Assembly: GCF_002260525.1 (NCBI RefSeq)
Contig: NZ_MRYI01000140.1
Location: forward strand, 1-64,000
Length of the DNA: 64,000 bases
Reading direction: 5' to 3'
DNA from: Hahella sp. CCB-MM4
GTDB taxonomy: Bacteria; Pseudomonadota; Gammaproteobacteria; Pseudomonadales; Oleiphilaceae
The notes beneath the pieces were generated by a model. It worked only from the letters and a program-made list of their open reading frames with translations, ran no database searches and was not told where the DNA came from. Within the stretch, counting starts at the first letter, position 1; every line of letters begins with the position of its first letter. Shown piece after piece: positions 1 through 7,669 of this stretch. The position numbers were made by a program, and so were the translations under genes.

Positions 1-56
1 CGGGTTTTACGCTTCTTATTCTGGTATTCGGCTTCGGAGAAGGTCATCTGTTCCAT
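1..56 (-). CDS. IS5-family transposase, N-terminal fragment (truncated by window)
   Basis: Starts at ATG 56 on the minus strand and runs off the left edge after 18 complete codons. The visible residues MEQMTFSEAEYQNKKRKTR match the typical opening of IS5-group DDE transposases (M-T-F-S/D-x-A-E-Y-x-x-K-R/K). These enzymes cut and rejoin the ends of their own element. The family call rests only on these residues and on the nearby terminal sequence, and whether the rest of the gene is intact is unknown. Confidence 0.7.
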   Translation of the reverse strand, partial: MEQMTFSEAEYQNKKRKT

Positions 57-123
57 GGAAAGTATTCCTGATGAGTTAGCTTGGCCGTATTATGACTGAT
101 TTGGGGAGTTATTCAGAGTCTCC
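1..123 (-). mobile_element. End of an IS5-family insertion sequence, cut by the window edge
   Basis: Minus-strand transposase start (see the CDS at 1-56) followed by about 67 bp of leader that ends in a GGGAGACTCTGAATAA-type terminal sequence (read on the minus strand, about 108-123). The next bases are CTAG (124-127), which fits the YTAR-type 4-bp target preferred by many IS5 elements. Only the transposase-proximal end is in the window, so the other inverted repeat and the target duplication cannot be confirmed. Confidence 0.65.
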
Positions 124-171
124 CTAGATCACTAACTCTCCAGAATATCAGAAGATATTGATTTCCATCCC

Positions 172-337
172 TCAAGATATGCTGGCTTCATACTCCGCGA
201 CAATCCCAACCAGATTAGCAGTACCTACGAACTCTCTCTTTATTACTTACATCCCCGAATGAAACCGCCTTTTCATCCAACTCTACTTCACGAGTCGCCC
301 GTAGTCTCGATCTCGCTTTTTGCAGTTTGATATACAT
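172..337 (-). pseudogene. Possible decayed short gene broken at a (CT)n run
   Basis: On the minus strand an open frame starts at ATG 337, inside the operator region of the divergent RHH gene, and reads 40 residues (MYIKLQKARSRLRATREVE at the start) to a stop at 215-217. A second frame continues with coding-like sequence (FVGTANLVGIVAEYEASIS) to a stop at 172-174. The two frames meet at a CT dinucleotide run at about 232-239; two extra bases there would join them into a protein of about 55 residues. No Shine-Dalgarno sequence is evident. The stretch 128-330 holds no other gene. This is an inference from reading frames, with low certainty. Confidence 0.3.
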
Positions 338-354
338 TGTATATACTCTGTATA
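331..354. promoter_or_regulatory. Two overlapping palindromes, likely operator of the RHH gene
   Basis: TATACATTGTATA (331-343) and TATACTCTGTATA (342-354) are two 13-bp inverted repeats sharing two bases, with centres 11 bp apart (one helical turn). They lie 23 bp before the start of the ribbon-helix-helix-like gene. RHH proteins usually bind tandem sites spaced by about one turn and repress their own promoter, so autoregulation is inferred. Confidence 0.6.
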
Positions 355-376
355 TCTTCAGAGATCTGAGGTTTCT

Positions 377-577
377 ATGACAGTTGATGAAACTGGTGGT
401 AAGGCCACAAAGCGGAGCAAGAAGAAAGCGGGTAAGAAAGATGCCCAGCTACTCATCCGCATCAACAGTGAAGAGCGCGATGAGTTTATCGCTTTGTGCG
501 AAGAGCAGGACACGAGTGCAGCGAGGGAAATCCGGAAGTTTATCCGAAAATTTATTCAGGATAATAAGAACGACTGA
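377..577 (+). CDS. Small ribbon-helix-helix-like DNA-binding protein
   Basis: 66 residues from ATG 377, which has a GAGG Shine-Dalgarno sequence just upstream; an in-frame codon at 320 would place the start inside the operator and is less likely. A basic lysine-rich N-terminus (TKRSKKKAGKKDA) is followed by QLLIRINSEERDEF, which fits an RHH beta strand, and then two predicted helices (FIALCEEQDTSAAREIRKFI). RHH proteins bind DNA as dimers through the beta strand and often act as autorepressors or antitoxins. The double palindrome upstream supports this. No toxin is adjacent; the next gene encodes a tiny basic protein in the same direction, 45 bp on. Function beyond DNA binding is unknown. Confidence 0.65.
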   Translation: MTVDETGGKATKRSKKKAGKKDAQLLIRINSEERDEFIALCEEQDTSAAREIRKFIRKFIQDNKND

Positions 578-622
578 AGATAAACCAGAAACTATCCGTC
601 AATAGCATTGAGGAGATGTGAC

Positions 623-748
623 ATGGCTAAGAAAGCTTCCAAAAAAGTGGTCAGTCTTAAGAAAGAAATCAAAGCCCGTAAGGCAAAAATTTCCAAGCAG
701 GAAGACAAGCTGAAGAAGCTTAAGAAAAAGCTGAAAAAAGCCGCCTGA
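623..748 (+). CDS. 41-residue lysine-rich coiled-coil protein
   Basis: ATG 623 is preceded by GAGGAG at about 610-615, a strong ribosome-binding site, and the frame closes at TGA 746-748. The product (MAKKASKKVVSLKKEIKARK...) is about 45% lysine, with a heptad-like pattern of I/L residues (KISKQEDKLKKLKKKLKKAA) expected to form one amphipathic, strongly basic helix. Such a protein could bind nucleic acid or anionic partners, but no function is assigned. It sits 45 bp after the RHH gene and before a good terminator, so the two probably share a transcript. Confidence 0.6.
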   Translation: MAKKASKKVVSLKKEIKARKAKISKQEDKLKKLKKKLKKAA

Positions 749-825
749 TTGGCAGGGCTCAGCCAGGCTTTAAAAGTCAGGGCTTAAAGAGTTTCTCTTG
801 ACCCTTCTGGCATGCCCACTGATAC

Positions 826-849
826 AAGCCCCGCTCCGTGGGGCTTTTT
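826..849 (+). terminator. Rho-independent terminator after the RHH/lysine-rich gene pair
   Basis: Perfect 7-bp stem AAGCCCC (826-832) / GGGGCTT (840-846) with a 7-nt loop, followed by a T run. It ends the plus-strand unit, with the minus-strand kinase gene ending at 889. Confidence 0.85.
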
Positions 850-888
850 AGGATCGACACGGCCCTCTAACAAAAAGCTTGGAAGCCC

Positions 889-3108
889 CTATCGGCAAGG
901 CAGTTTCACCTGAAACTCTGCGCCAGGCGACTTGTTGATCACGTCTACTTCTCCTCCCATCGCACGGACCAGCTGACGCACCAATGCCAATCCAATACCG
1001 GTACCGATGGTCTCCCGGGTCAGCTCATTGCCAGACCGATAGAACAACTGGAAAATCTTTTTCATCTGGGACTTGGCGATACCGGGCCCATGGTCTCTCA
1101 CACTCCAGATGACGGCTTTGTTGGACCTGGGCTCAGCACGGATTTCTATGACTTTGCTTTCCGCCTGGGAGGAAAACTTAATGGCGTTGTCCACCAGATT
1201 AATGATGACTTGTGTAAACGCATCAGGATCCACCAACAGTTCACAGTCCTCGCTACCGGGGCTGATGTCATAACTGCATCTGAAACCGGCTCGCTCTACC
1301 TGACTGTGAATTTTGGATCGCATCATATCCATCATCACTTTTACGGTGAATGGCTTTAGCTCGAGCTTCAAGTCGTTACGTTCCATCCGAGCCAACTGCA
1401 ATACGTTGGCAATCAGGCGGGATAGGCGCTCGCTTTCATCGTGTATAAAGTCGTAATACTCTCGCTTTTTCTCTTCACTCACCCAACCTTCTCGTAGCAT
1501 CTCGCCATACATTCGGATGGACGTAAGAGGTGTTTTCAATTCGTGGCTGACAGAAGACACAAAGTCCTGCTGTTGCCTGGTAAGCAATATCTGTTTCATG
1601 CCCAGGTGATACAGAACCCAGAACCCGATAACCAGCACGGAAAAAAGCACCAGACTGGACCATATCACGACTTTGGCCCCTGGCCCGGCGGGAAGATGAT
1701 TGATACTCCAAAGTAGCTGAAACTCGCCGAAGGGCGCTGACATACGGGCCTGATGAAGCAATGTTCCATCAAGTTCCCGGGCACTTTGGCGATAGTTCGG
1801 TTCCGAAGTTCCCGGAATGACACTTAATACATTCCCTCTATAGGCCACCACCAGATTGCTCATCTGGGCTAATGCCGTTTCACGGAAAAGTCTACTCAAC
1901 AGCCCTTCGATTAATCCATTCTGATCGATGATCGCCCCCTGTATTAAGCGCTGTCCATCACGCCACACCTTTCTGAAAAGGACAAATTCGCCACTTTCCA
2001 ACTGTGCCAATTCAAAGGGGTCTACTTCACTCTCGAATATGCGTATTTTGTGTTGAACAAAAGATTCGCCGCCTCCCGACAATCCCGACACCCCTTCCAA
2101 CATTGCAGTCTGTTCTTTTCGGGAAGCTCTTGCTGAGGCATTGCGTTTTACCTCTTTCTCCAACGCTATGGAAGCCGCTCCCTGTCTTTCTTCCGTCTTC
2201 TTTTTTTGCTCCAGAAGATCGGTTTCCTGTTGCTGCAGTTTGGTAAAGGTATCTTTCTTCAGATTAAGATCTTCCACCCGCGCCTGTGCCTTTAACTTAG
2301 GCTGGGGAGCTTTCGTGGCTTCTGAACTCAGCTGATCAAACACCTGTTGCGAATAACGCGAAGGGGCTGAGGCGGGAGCCGTCGCTTCCTCATTAAGCGC
2401 TATCGCTTTTTGATCAGGAACGGCCATTTCATCAAGAGCGGCCATTTCTTCAGGAGCTGAAATAGCATCATTGGAAGAATATTCGGCAGATACTTGAGGT
2501 TCGGCGGCATCGTAGGCAACTGCCGCCCCGGCATCACTCTCGGGCTGCTCTTGATCTTGTGCCAGATCCTCCGATGGTGACGGCTTGGTCTCTACCACGC
2601 TTTCCCGGTCACGTGGTACCAACTGATTTCGGCTCAACACTTCCAGCAGACGATCCCTCAATTCTGTCCGCCTGGAGATATCGTCCGCCGAAAGACCCAA
2701 CTGATTTGATGTGTCCAAAGTCTCCGGTAACAGAGGTGTCGTAAAATTTCCTTCCGCATCCACCTGAAAGTAGCCCATCACTCCAGGAATATCTGATTCA
2801 ACCGGAAAGCCGGCCAAAGGGGACCGCTGCACATAGTTTGAGGTGTTTGGGTCGCCCTCAAGAACCAGGAATTGGTAGTCGGCATAGCTGTGGGCTTCCT
2901 CTTTTGCGACAGCCTTCTGTAACTCCTCATCAATCCTGTCGGCCAGCTCTTCCGCCAAAATACGATACTGATGAAAGGCCTCCCACTTGATCTGGCTTTG
3001 GGTTTGCCAGATCAACACTCCGGAGGGAATCACCAAAGCCAGAAACACCAGGCTCACCACCAACCGAAGGCGCCAGGGAGTGAGACCGTATCGTAACCTG
3101 CCTTTCAT
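889..3108 (-). CDS. Membrane sensor histidine kinase with long low-complexity sensor region
   Basis: 739 residues. A transmembrane segment near residues 15-33 is followed by an unusually long extracytoplasmic region to about residue 480, a second transmembrane segment (about 485-510), then HisKA with phospho-acceptor His in VSSVSHELKTPLTS (about residue 520) and a HATPase_c domain with N, G1 (DHGPGIA) and G2 (GTGIGLALV) boxes. The kinase autophosphorylates and passes phosphate to the response regulator encoded upstream, whose stop overlaps this start by 4 bp (ATGA). The sensor region contains an Ala/Glu/Pro-rich stretch (about residues 165-260) with 18-bp DNA repeats (2411-2464) and a charged coiled-coil part, so it is probably partly disordered. 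The pair diverges from the pspA-like operon and may respond to envelope stress; that link is inferred. Confidence 0.85.
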   Translation of the reverse strand: MKGRLRYGLTPWRLRLVVSLVFLALVIPSGVLIWQTQSQIKWEAFHQYRILAEELADRIDEELQKAVAKEEAHSYADYQFLVLEGDPNTSNYVQRSPLAGFPVESDIPGVMGYFQVDAEGNFTTPLLPETLDTSNQLGLSADDISRRTELRDRLLEVLSRNQLVPRDRESVVETKPSPSEDLAQDQEQPESDAGAAVAYDAAEPQVSAEYSSNDAISAPEEMAALDEMAVPDQKAIALNEEATAPASAPSRYSQQVFDQLSSEATKAPQPKLKAQARVEDLNLKKDTFTKLQQQETDLLEQKKKTEERQGAASIALEKEVKRNASARASRKEQTAMLEGVSGLSGGGESFVQHKIRIFESEVDPFELAQLESGEFVLFRKVWRDGQRLIQGAIIDQNGLIEGLLSRLFRETALAQMSNLVVAYRGNVLSVIPGTSEPNYRQSARELDGTLLHQARMSAPFGEFQLLWSINHLPAGPGAKVVIWSSLVLFSVLVIGFWVLYHLGMKQILLTRQQQDFVSSVSHELKTPLTSIRMYGEMLREGWVSEEKKREYYDFIHDESERLSRLIANVLQLARMERNDLKLELKPFTVKVMMDMMRSKIHSQVERAGFRCSYDISPGSEDCELLVDPDAFTQVIINLVDNAIKFSSQAESKVIEIRAEPRSNKAVIWSVRDHGPGIAKSQMKKIFQLFYRSGNELTRETIGTGIGLALVRQLVRAMGGEVDVINKSPGAEFQVKLPCR
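2411..2464. repeat. 18-bp tandem repeat inside the kinase gene
   Basis: Three degenerate 18-bp units (2411-2428, 2429-2446, 2447-2464) sharing a TCAxGAxCGGCCATT-like core. They encode six-residue steps of the Ala/Glu/Pro-rich linker in the kinase sensor region. Confidence 0.6.
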
Positions 3109-3812
3109 CGAGATTCGGCCATCAGTTTATAGCCGCCGCCACGGACGGTGATCAGGTAGCATGGTTGTTTAGGATCCGGCTCTATCTTGCGGCGAAGCTT
3201 GGCAATATGAATGTCGACGGTACGGGTTTCGATATCCAGATCACGGGCATAGCCCCAAACCTTATGGAGCAATTCTTCTCGTGATACCGGCCTATCTCGG
3301 TGTTCGTAGAGATATTGCAGGATATCCATTTCCCGACGGGTGAAGGTCACTTCCCGGTCATCAAAGCTGCCGGACAAATTAAGCGTGTCCACCTGGGCGT
3401 TATCACTCAGGTATAACGAGGATTCCTCGACCTCACTGCCCCGGGTCCTGCGAAGCACCGCCTGGACCCTCAACACCAGTTGAGCAACTGAAAAGGGTTT
3501 GGCCACATAATCATCCGCCCCCAGAGAAAGCCCCTGAATGATATCCTCATCATTGGATTTGGCTGTGAGCATGATTATCGGCTGATGGCGGTCTTCTGCT
3601 CTGATCGCCTCACAGATATCAAAGCCGTTCACTCCGGGCAACATGACATCGAGGATGATGAGATCGTACTGCCCACTCTGGGACTTCGCGAGGCCTTCAT
3701 TTCCGTCCACTGCAAAGTCCACGTCATAACCATGAAATACAAATACATCCACCAGGCCTGTGCGGATGGCCGCTTCGTCTTCCACTATCAATAATCGGGG
3801 CTTACGTTGCAT
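3105..3812 (-). CDS. OmpR-family response regulator
   Basis: 235 residues: a receiver domain with acidic pocket E11/D12, phospho-acceptor D55 (LIILDVMLPG), Thr in MLTAK and Lys in VAKPF, then a winged-helix DNA-binding domain ending with TVDIHIAKLRRKI and VRGGGYKL. It is translationally coupled (ATGA overlap) to the downstream kinase. Four TGTAAA/TTTACA hexamers lie in the 205-bp gap to the divergent pspA-like gene, two of them 11 bp apart. This is the arrangement OmpR-type regulators bind, so control of itself and of the pspA-like operon is likely but inferred. Confidence 0.9.
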   Translation of the reverse strand: MQRKPRLLIVEDEAAIRTGLVDVFVFHGYDVDFAVDGNEGLAKSQSGQYDLIILDVMLPGVNGFDICEAIRAEDRHQPIIMLTAKSNDEDIIQGLSLGADDYVAKPFSVAQLVLRVQAVLRRTRGSEVEESSLYLSDNAQVDTLNLSGSFDDREVTFTRREMDILQYLYEHRDRPVSREELLHKVWGYARDLDIETRTVDIHIAKLRRKIEPDPKQPCYLITVRGGGYKLMAESR

Positions 3813-3831
3813 TAGGGGCTCACATTCAGAA

Positions 3832-3927
3832 TTTACAGATCATCATTCTACGGTTCATTCACAGTCTAGCAACAATCCTTTCCGGCACATGTAAATTCTA
3901 TGTAAACATCCGGACAAAGGTTTTACA
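3832..3927. promoter_or_regulatory. Divergent control region with repeated TGTAAA hexamers
   Basis: TGTAAA occurs at 3890-3895 and 3901-3906 as direct repeats with an 11-bp period, and its complement TTTACA at 3832-3837 and 3922-3927. The region lies between the response-regulator gene and the pspA-like gene. Direct repeats one helical turn apart are the usual binding pattern of OmpR/PhoB-type regulators. Confidence 0.5.
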
Positions 3928-4017
3928 AAAGCCTGTCTACGCTGCCCTTCCTCGCCTTCTTAAACTGATTTCAATGTCAATCGACACAACATACCCGGAC
4001 AAGACCAGGAGGAAGAA

Positions 4018-4563
4018 ATGGCATTATTTAATCGTTTTATACGTCTGTTTAAAGCCGATATGCACGCCGTGCTAGATCAGTTGGAAGAGCCGGATGTATT
4101 GCTTCGACAGGCTATCAGGGAAATGGAAGACGAAGTGGACCAGGGAGTCCGTCAACTGAAAACCCACCAATTGGAGCAGAAACGGACTCAGGACCGCATC
4201 AGAACAATTCAGGAGTCTATGGAAGAAATCCAAGGGCAACTGGATCTGTGTTTTGAAGCAGGGAATGAGGTTCTGGCTAAAACACTGCTCCGTCGCAAAC
4301 TCGAGAATGATCGCCTTCTAAAGTTGCTTAACCAGCAAACTTCCCGGCTGGAGGAGGACATTCAACATCAGACCTCATCATTAAACGATCACCGGCGACG
4401 ACTTGAATCCATGCAGCAGAAGGCTGCGGTATTCGAGTCTGTCGATGATTTCTCTCAAAAAGAAACTCCATTGGGCGGAACTGACAGCAGATCCCATCTG
4501 ATTACAGATGAAGATGTAGAGCTGGCATACCTCCAGGAACAACAAAAGCGGAGGTCCGTATGA
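4018..4563 (+). CDS. PspA/IM30-family membrane-stress protein
   Basis: 181 residues, somewhat shorter than classical PspA (about 220). The N-terminus MALFNRFIRLFKADM is an amphipathic helix typical of the family, followed by DQLEEPDVLLRQAIREME and a long helical coiled coil to about residue 145. PspA/IM30 proteins coat the inner face of the cytoplasmic membrane and protect it when damaged. A GGAGGAAG Shine-Dalgarno sequence precedes ATG 4018. The stop overlaps the next gene start by 4 bp (ATGA). There is no pspBC or pspF nearby; instead an OmpR-type kinase/regulator pair is divergent, so control probably differs from the enterobacterial Psp system. Confidence 0.85.
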   Translation: MALFNRFIRLFKADMHAVLDQLEEPDVLLRQAIREMEDEVDQGVRQLKTHQLEQKRTQDRIRTIQESMEEIQGQLDLCFEAGNEVLAKTLLRRKLENDRLLKLLNQQTSRLEEDIQHQTSSLNDHRRRLESMQQKAAVFESVDDFSQKETPLGGTDSRSHLITDEDVELAYLQEQQKRRSV

Positions 4564-5138
4564 ATACCATCAGCTTTTGGCGTGGTGTCGTTGTCGCATT
4601 CATTTTGAGCTTCCTGGGTGCCATCGCCTTCAGTGTATTTTCTCCCATCATTGGTTCTGCCGTTAGTGCCCGCGTACTGCTGGTCAGTCTCAGCCTGATT
4701 TATCTGGTGGTGCTGCTCTATCAATCCAGGGCACGCAGTGGGAAGTTGTTGTCTGTGGCGACATGGCTCTTCACCACAGCTCTCCTGTTTCTATTCAATC
4801 CCACGATCCTGCTTTGGCTGAGTTCCTACGTCGGTATGCTCTGGGTGATTCGTTGCCTTTACCGTTATGGAAGTCTATGGACTGCAGGAGCAGATGCCCT
4901 GCTTAACGGATTGGCATTATTACTCGCACTGGCGACCGCCATACACACCCACAGCGTATTCCTCAGCCTTTGGTGCTTTTTCCTGGTGCAGGCGCTTTAT
5001 GTGTATATCCCCGTCAAGGGCTCAATACTGCGCAGGAGCCCTACGAAAGATACAGCACCGGCAGCTAGCGAAGACAGGTTCGAACGGGCATATCGAACCG
5101 CCGATGCAGCCTTTAAACGTCTCTCTGCCCGTCCTTGA
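4560..5138 (+). CDS. Polytopic membrane protein of the pspA-like operon
   Basis: 192 residues with about five hydrophobic segments (near 8-30, 37-55, 65-90, 108-130 and 132-152) and a charged cytoplasmic tail rich in Arg/Ala (ERAYRTADAAFKRL). It is not assigned to a named family. Its start overlaps the pspA-like stop by 4 bp and it is followed 46 bp later by the vWA gene, so the three are likely one operon. By position it may anchor or regulate the PspA-like protein at the membrane; this is inference from context only. Confidence 0.75.
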   Translation: MNTISFWRGVVVAFILSFLGAIAFSVFSPIIGSAVSARVLLVSLSLIYLVVLLYQSRARSGKLLSVATWLFTTALLFLFNPTILLWLSSYVGMLWVIRCLYRYGSLWTAGADALLNGLALLLALATAIHTHSVFLSLWCFFLVQALYVYIPVKGSILRRSPTKDTAPAASEDRFERAYRTADAAFKRLSARP

Positions 5139-5184
5139 AAGCCGGCTTTCCAGATAATAAAGATATCTGTTGGAGAACATTATT

Positions 5185-6411
5185 ATGAACACCTCTTTCA
5201 AAACCAAACTGCTAGCGTTTACCCTTTTTGCTTCTACAGCATCAGTGATCGCCCTTTATCCGCTCTATCAAACCGAAGCTTCGCCTTCACCATTGATCCC
5301 CCATCAACCACCGACGATAAAACCACCGTTGGCGCAGACCCAGGATAAACCCAAGGTTGAAGTGGTATTCGTTTTGGACACAACAGGCAGCATGAGTGGC
5401 CTTATTCAAGCGGCAAAAGAGAATATCTGGTCGATCGCGACGACCATGGCCTCAGCGAAACCCGCACCGGAAATCAAGATTGGGTTGGTAGCTTATCGAG
5501 ACCGTTCTGACGCTTATGTTACACGGGTAACGGATTTGTCTTCTGATCTGGATTCCATGTACGCAACATTGATGGACTTTCAGGCCGATGGCGGCGGTGA
5601 TAACCCGGAAAGTGTCAACCAGGCTCTGTACGATGCGGTGCACCGAATCTCCTGGAGCGAAGATAAAAACGCCTATAAAGTGATCTTTCTGGTTGGTGAT
5701 GCGCCGGCTCATATGGATTATCAGGATGAAGTTCAATATCCGGAAACCCTTAAAATAGCGAATCAGAGAGGAATCATTGTTAACACCATTCAGGCAGGTT
5801 CCGCTCCGGATACTCACCAGGAATGGATGCGTATCGCCGGCCTTAATCAGGGCGAGTATTTCCAAGTCTCGCAGTCAGGAAATGCAGTCGCTATTGCAAC
5901 ACCTTTTGATGACCAGATTGCCAGTCTGTCAAAGGATCTTGATGAAACACGCATGTACTACGGCTCCACGGAGGAGCGCCAAAAAATGGCCGAGAAAAAG
6001 GCGGCAACGGAAAAACTCCATGCTGCCAGTTCAAAAGCTTCCCAAGCTAAACGAGCCATGTTTAATACCTCGGCGGCGGGAGAAGGTAACTTCCTGGGCG
6101 ACAATGAACTAGTCGAGGATATTGCTACAGGAAAAGTGGAGTTTGATAGTATTGCCCCCTCCTCCTTACCAGAACCGATGCAGGCATTGGACAAGAATGA
6201 ACAACTTAAACTGATCAAAGAGAAGTCCGAGGAGCGGGAAGCTCTTCGCAAACAAATTGCCGAGCTGACCCAACAACGACAGCAGTTCATTGAAGCAAAG
6301 GTAAAAGAGTCGGGAGCCGAAGAAGAGTCCCTGGATTACAAGATCTACAGTACGGTGAAAGCCCAGGCAGCAGATATAGGCCTGAGCTATGAGGGGGCTC
6401 CAGCCTATTAA
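5185..6411 (+). CDS. Exported von Willebrand factor A domain protein
   Basis: 408 residues from ATG 5185 (GGAG ten bases upstream; a TTG at 5170 is also in frame). An N-terminal hydrophobic signal or anchor (about 5-25) and a Pro-rich linker precede a vWA domain whose MIDAS motif DTTGSMSG is intact (DxSxS-like with Thr at the third position). A second metal-ligand region lies near GGGDNPESV, and VIFLVGDAPAH follows. The C-terminal 150 residues are helical and charged. vWA domains bind metal ions and mediate protein-protein contacts. Third gene of the pspA-like operon; probably periplasmic. A hairpin terminator follows at 6466-6502. Confidence 0.8.
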   Translation: MNTSFKTKLLAFTLFASTASVIALYPLYQTEASPSPLIPHQPPTIKPPLAQTQDKPKVEVVFVLDTTGSMSGLIQAAKENIWSIATTMASAKPAPEIKIGLVAYRDRSDAYVTRVTDLSSDLDSMYATLMDFQADGGGDNPESVNQALYDAVHRISWSEDKNAYKVIFLVGDAPAHMDYQDEVQYPETLKIANQRGIIVNTIQAGSAPDTHQEWMRIAGLNQGEYFQVSQSGNAVAIATPFDDQIASLSKDLDETRMYYGSTEERQKMAEKKAATEKLHAASSKASQAKRAMFNTSAAGEGNFLGDNELVEDIATGKVEFDSIAPSSLPEPMQALDKNEQLKLIKEKSEEREALRKQIAELTQQRQQFIEAKVKESGAEEESLDYKIYSTVKAQAADIGLSYEGAPAY

Positions 6412-6465
6412 ATGAGATCCTTAATAAAAATTCGTTAACAGCCTGCGTGACGGCTGAATCTCCCA

Positions 6466-6505
6466 AGGAGGCGACTTTACTCTACTCAAAAGGTTGCCTC
6501 CTCCT
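6466..6505 (+). terminator. Probable terminator of the pspA-vWA operon
   Basis: AGGAGGCGAC (6466-6475) pairs with GTTGCCTCCT (6493-6502) with one G-T pair, and a short T-rich stretch follows (CGTTTTCC). The 17-nt loop is rather long, so efficiency is uncertain. Confidence 0.55.
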
Positions 6506-6604
6506 CGTTTTCCATAACAATATGTCGCCAGTTTAAATTCAAAGCACTAGAATCATAGTCTTATGACTGGTAGCTCAAAGCTGCCGAAAAGGTTAAATGG
6601 CAGC

Positions 6605-7501
6605 ATGATCGAAAAACTTGAAATACACCATCTCAGAACTCTCAATGCGCTATATAGATTTGGAAATATCTCCTCTGCAGCGGAAAGCCTGGACCTCTCC
6701 CAGCAGGCTGTCAGCCTTCAGCTAAAGAAAATTAGAGAGATTCTAAGTGACCGCCTGTTTGTTCGAACCGGCCATGGGATGACTCCCACCCCCTATGCGA
6801 GGCAAATTGAACCCCATATCCAAAAGGTTCTAACCCATTTCAACGAAATACCGCTACCGAATTCCCTTACACCAAATCAAATAGAAAGAACGCTGGTTAT
6901 TTCCGCAACAGACTACACACAAAAAGTCATCGTTGGCGAGTTAATTAAGGAGCTTCTCGAAACAGCTCCTAAGGTAAAGGTGATAGTCAGCAATATAGAG
7001 AGTGCTGATCTGACAAAAAAGATGAATCAAGGAGAGATTGACCTGGCCTTCACATCACACGGATATGTTCCAGAGGGTTTGGTCACTGAGTCGCTATTTA
7101 CCGAAAATTACCGTTGCGTGACAGCCAATATAGAGTTGGCACGGCTTGATGAGGACTTATCATTGGAGCGCCTTGTGGAGCATGATTTCATCGTAACGTC
7201 TCATGGGACCGGCAGTTTTAAAGGTTCAGCAGACACTTGGTTCGAGCAGCTAGGCCTCCATCGGAACGTGGTAATCTCAGTTCCATCCTTCTTTATGGCT
7301 CAGGAGTATTTAAAGCAATCAAAGCTGGTAGGCTTTCTCCCTTCCCGCCTTCTTCCTTGCGACGGACTATTTGAAATTCCCCTTAAAAAGTATCCGCCGG
7401 GCTATGAAGTCGTTGCCGCCTATCATCCCAGTACCAGGAAAGATCCATTTATGATCTGGCTACTTGATCAAGTTCATAAACAGATTTCCAAGACGCGATA
7501 G
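6605..7501 (+). CDS. LysR-family transcriptional regulator
   Basis: 298 residues from ATG 6605; ATG 6563 is also in frame and would add 14 residues, and neither has a clear Shine-Dalgarno sequence. The shorter form starts as LysR proteins usually do, a few residues before the HTH (LNALYRFGNISSAAESLDLSQQAVSLQLKK). The remaining 200 residues form a periplasmic-binding-protein-like effector domain (KVIVGELIKELLETAPKVKV, then HDFIVTSHGTGS). LysR proteins bind DNA as tetramers and respond to small molecules. The only codirectional neighbour is the RidA gene 168 bp downstream, a possible target. Effector unknown. Confidence 0.85.
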   Translation: MIEKLEIHHLRTLNALYRFGNISSAAESLDLSQQAVSLQLKKIREILSDRLFVRTGHGMTPTPYARQIEPHIQKVLTHFNEIPLPNSLTPNQIERTLVISATDYTQKVIVGELIKELLETAPKVKVIVSNIESADLTKKMNQGEIDLAFTSHGYVPEGLVTESLFTENYRCVTANIELARLDEDLSLERLVEHDFIVTSHGTGSFKGSADTWFEQLGLHRNVVISVPSFFMAQEYLKQSKLVGFLPSRLLPCDGLFEIPLKKYPPGYEVVAAYHPSTRKDPFMIWLLDQVHKQISKTR

Positions 7502-7669
7502 TTTTCCTTGTATGGGGTCGCAACTGGCTCTTCTATCAACTTTCACTAGTTCTTCTGTCAAAACTACCACTAGCTCTGCTTGTATCAGCTACAAGCTGCC
7601 CTTGATAGGCACACACCATCTTCGCCTCTACTCTATGTCGACATTGACGTATGACATTCAGAGGTTTCT

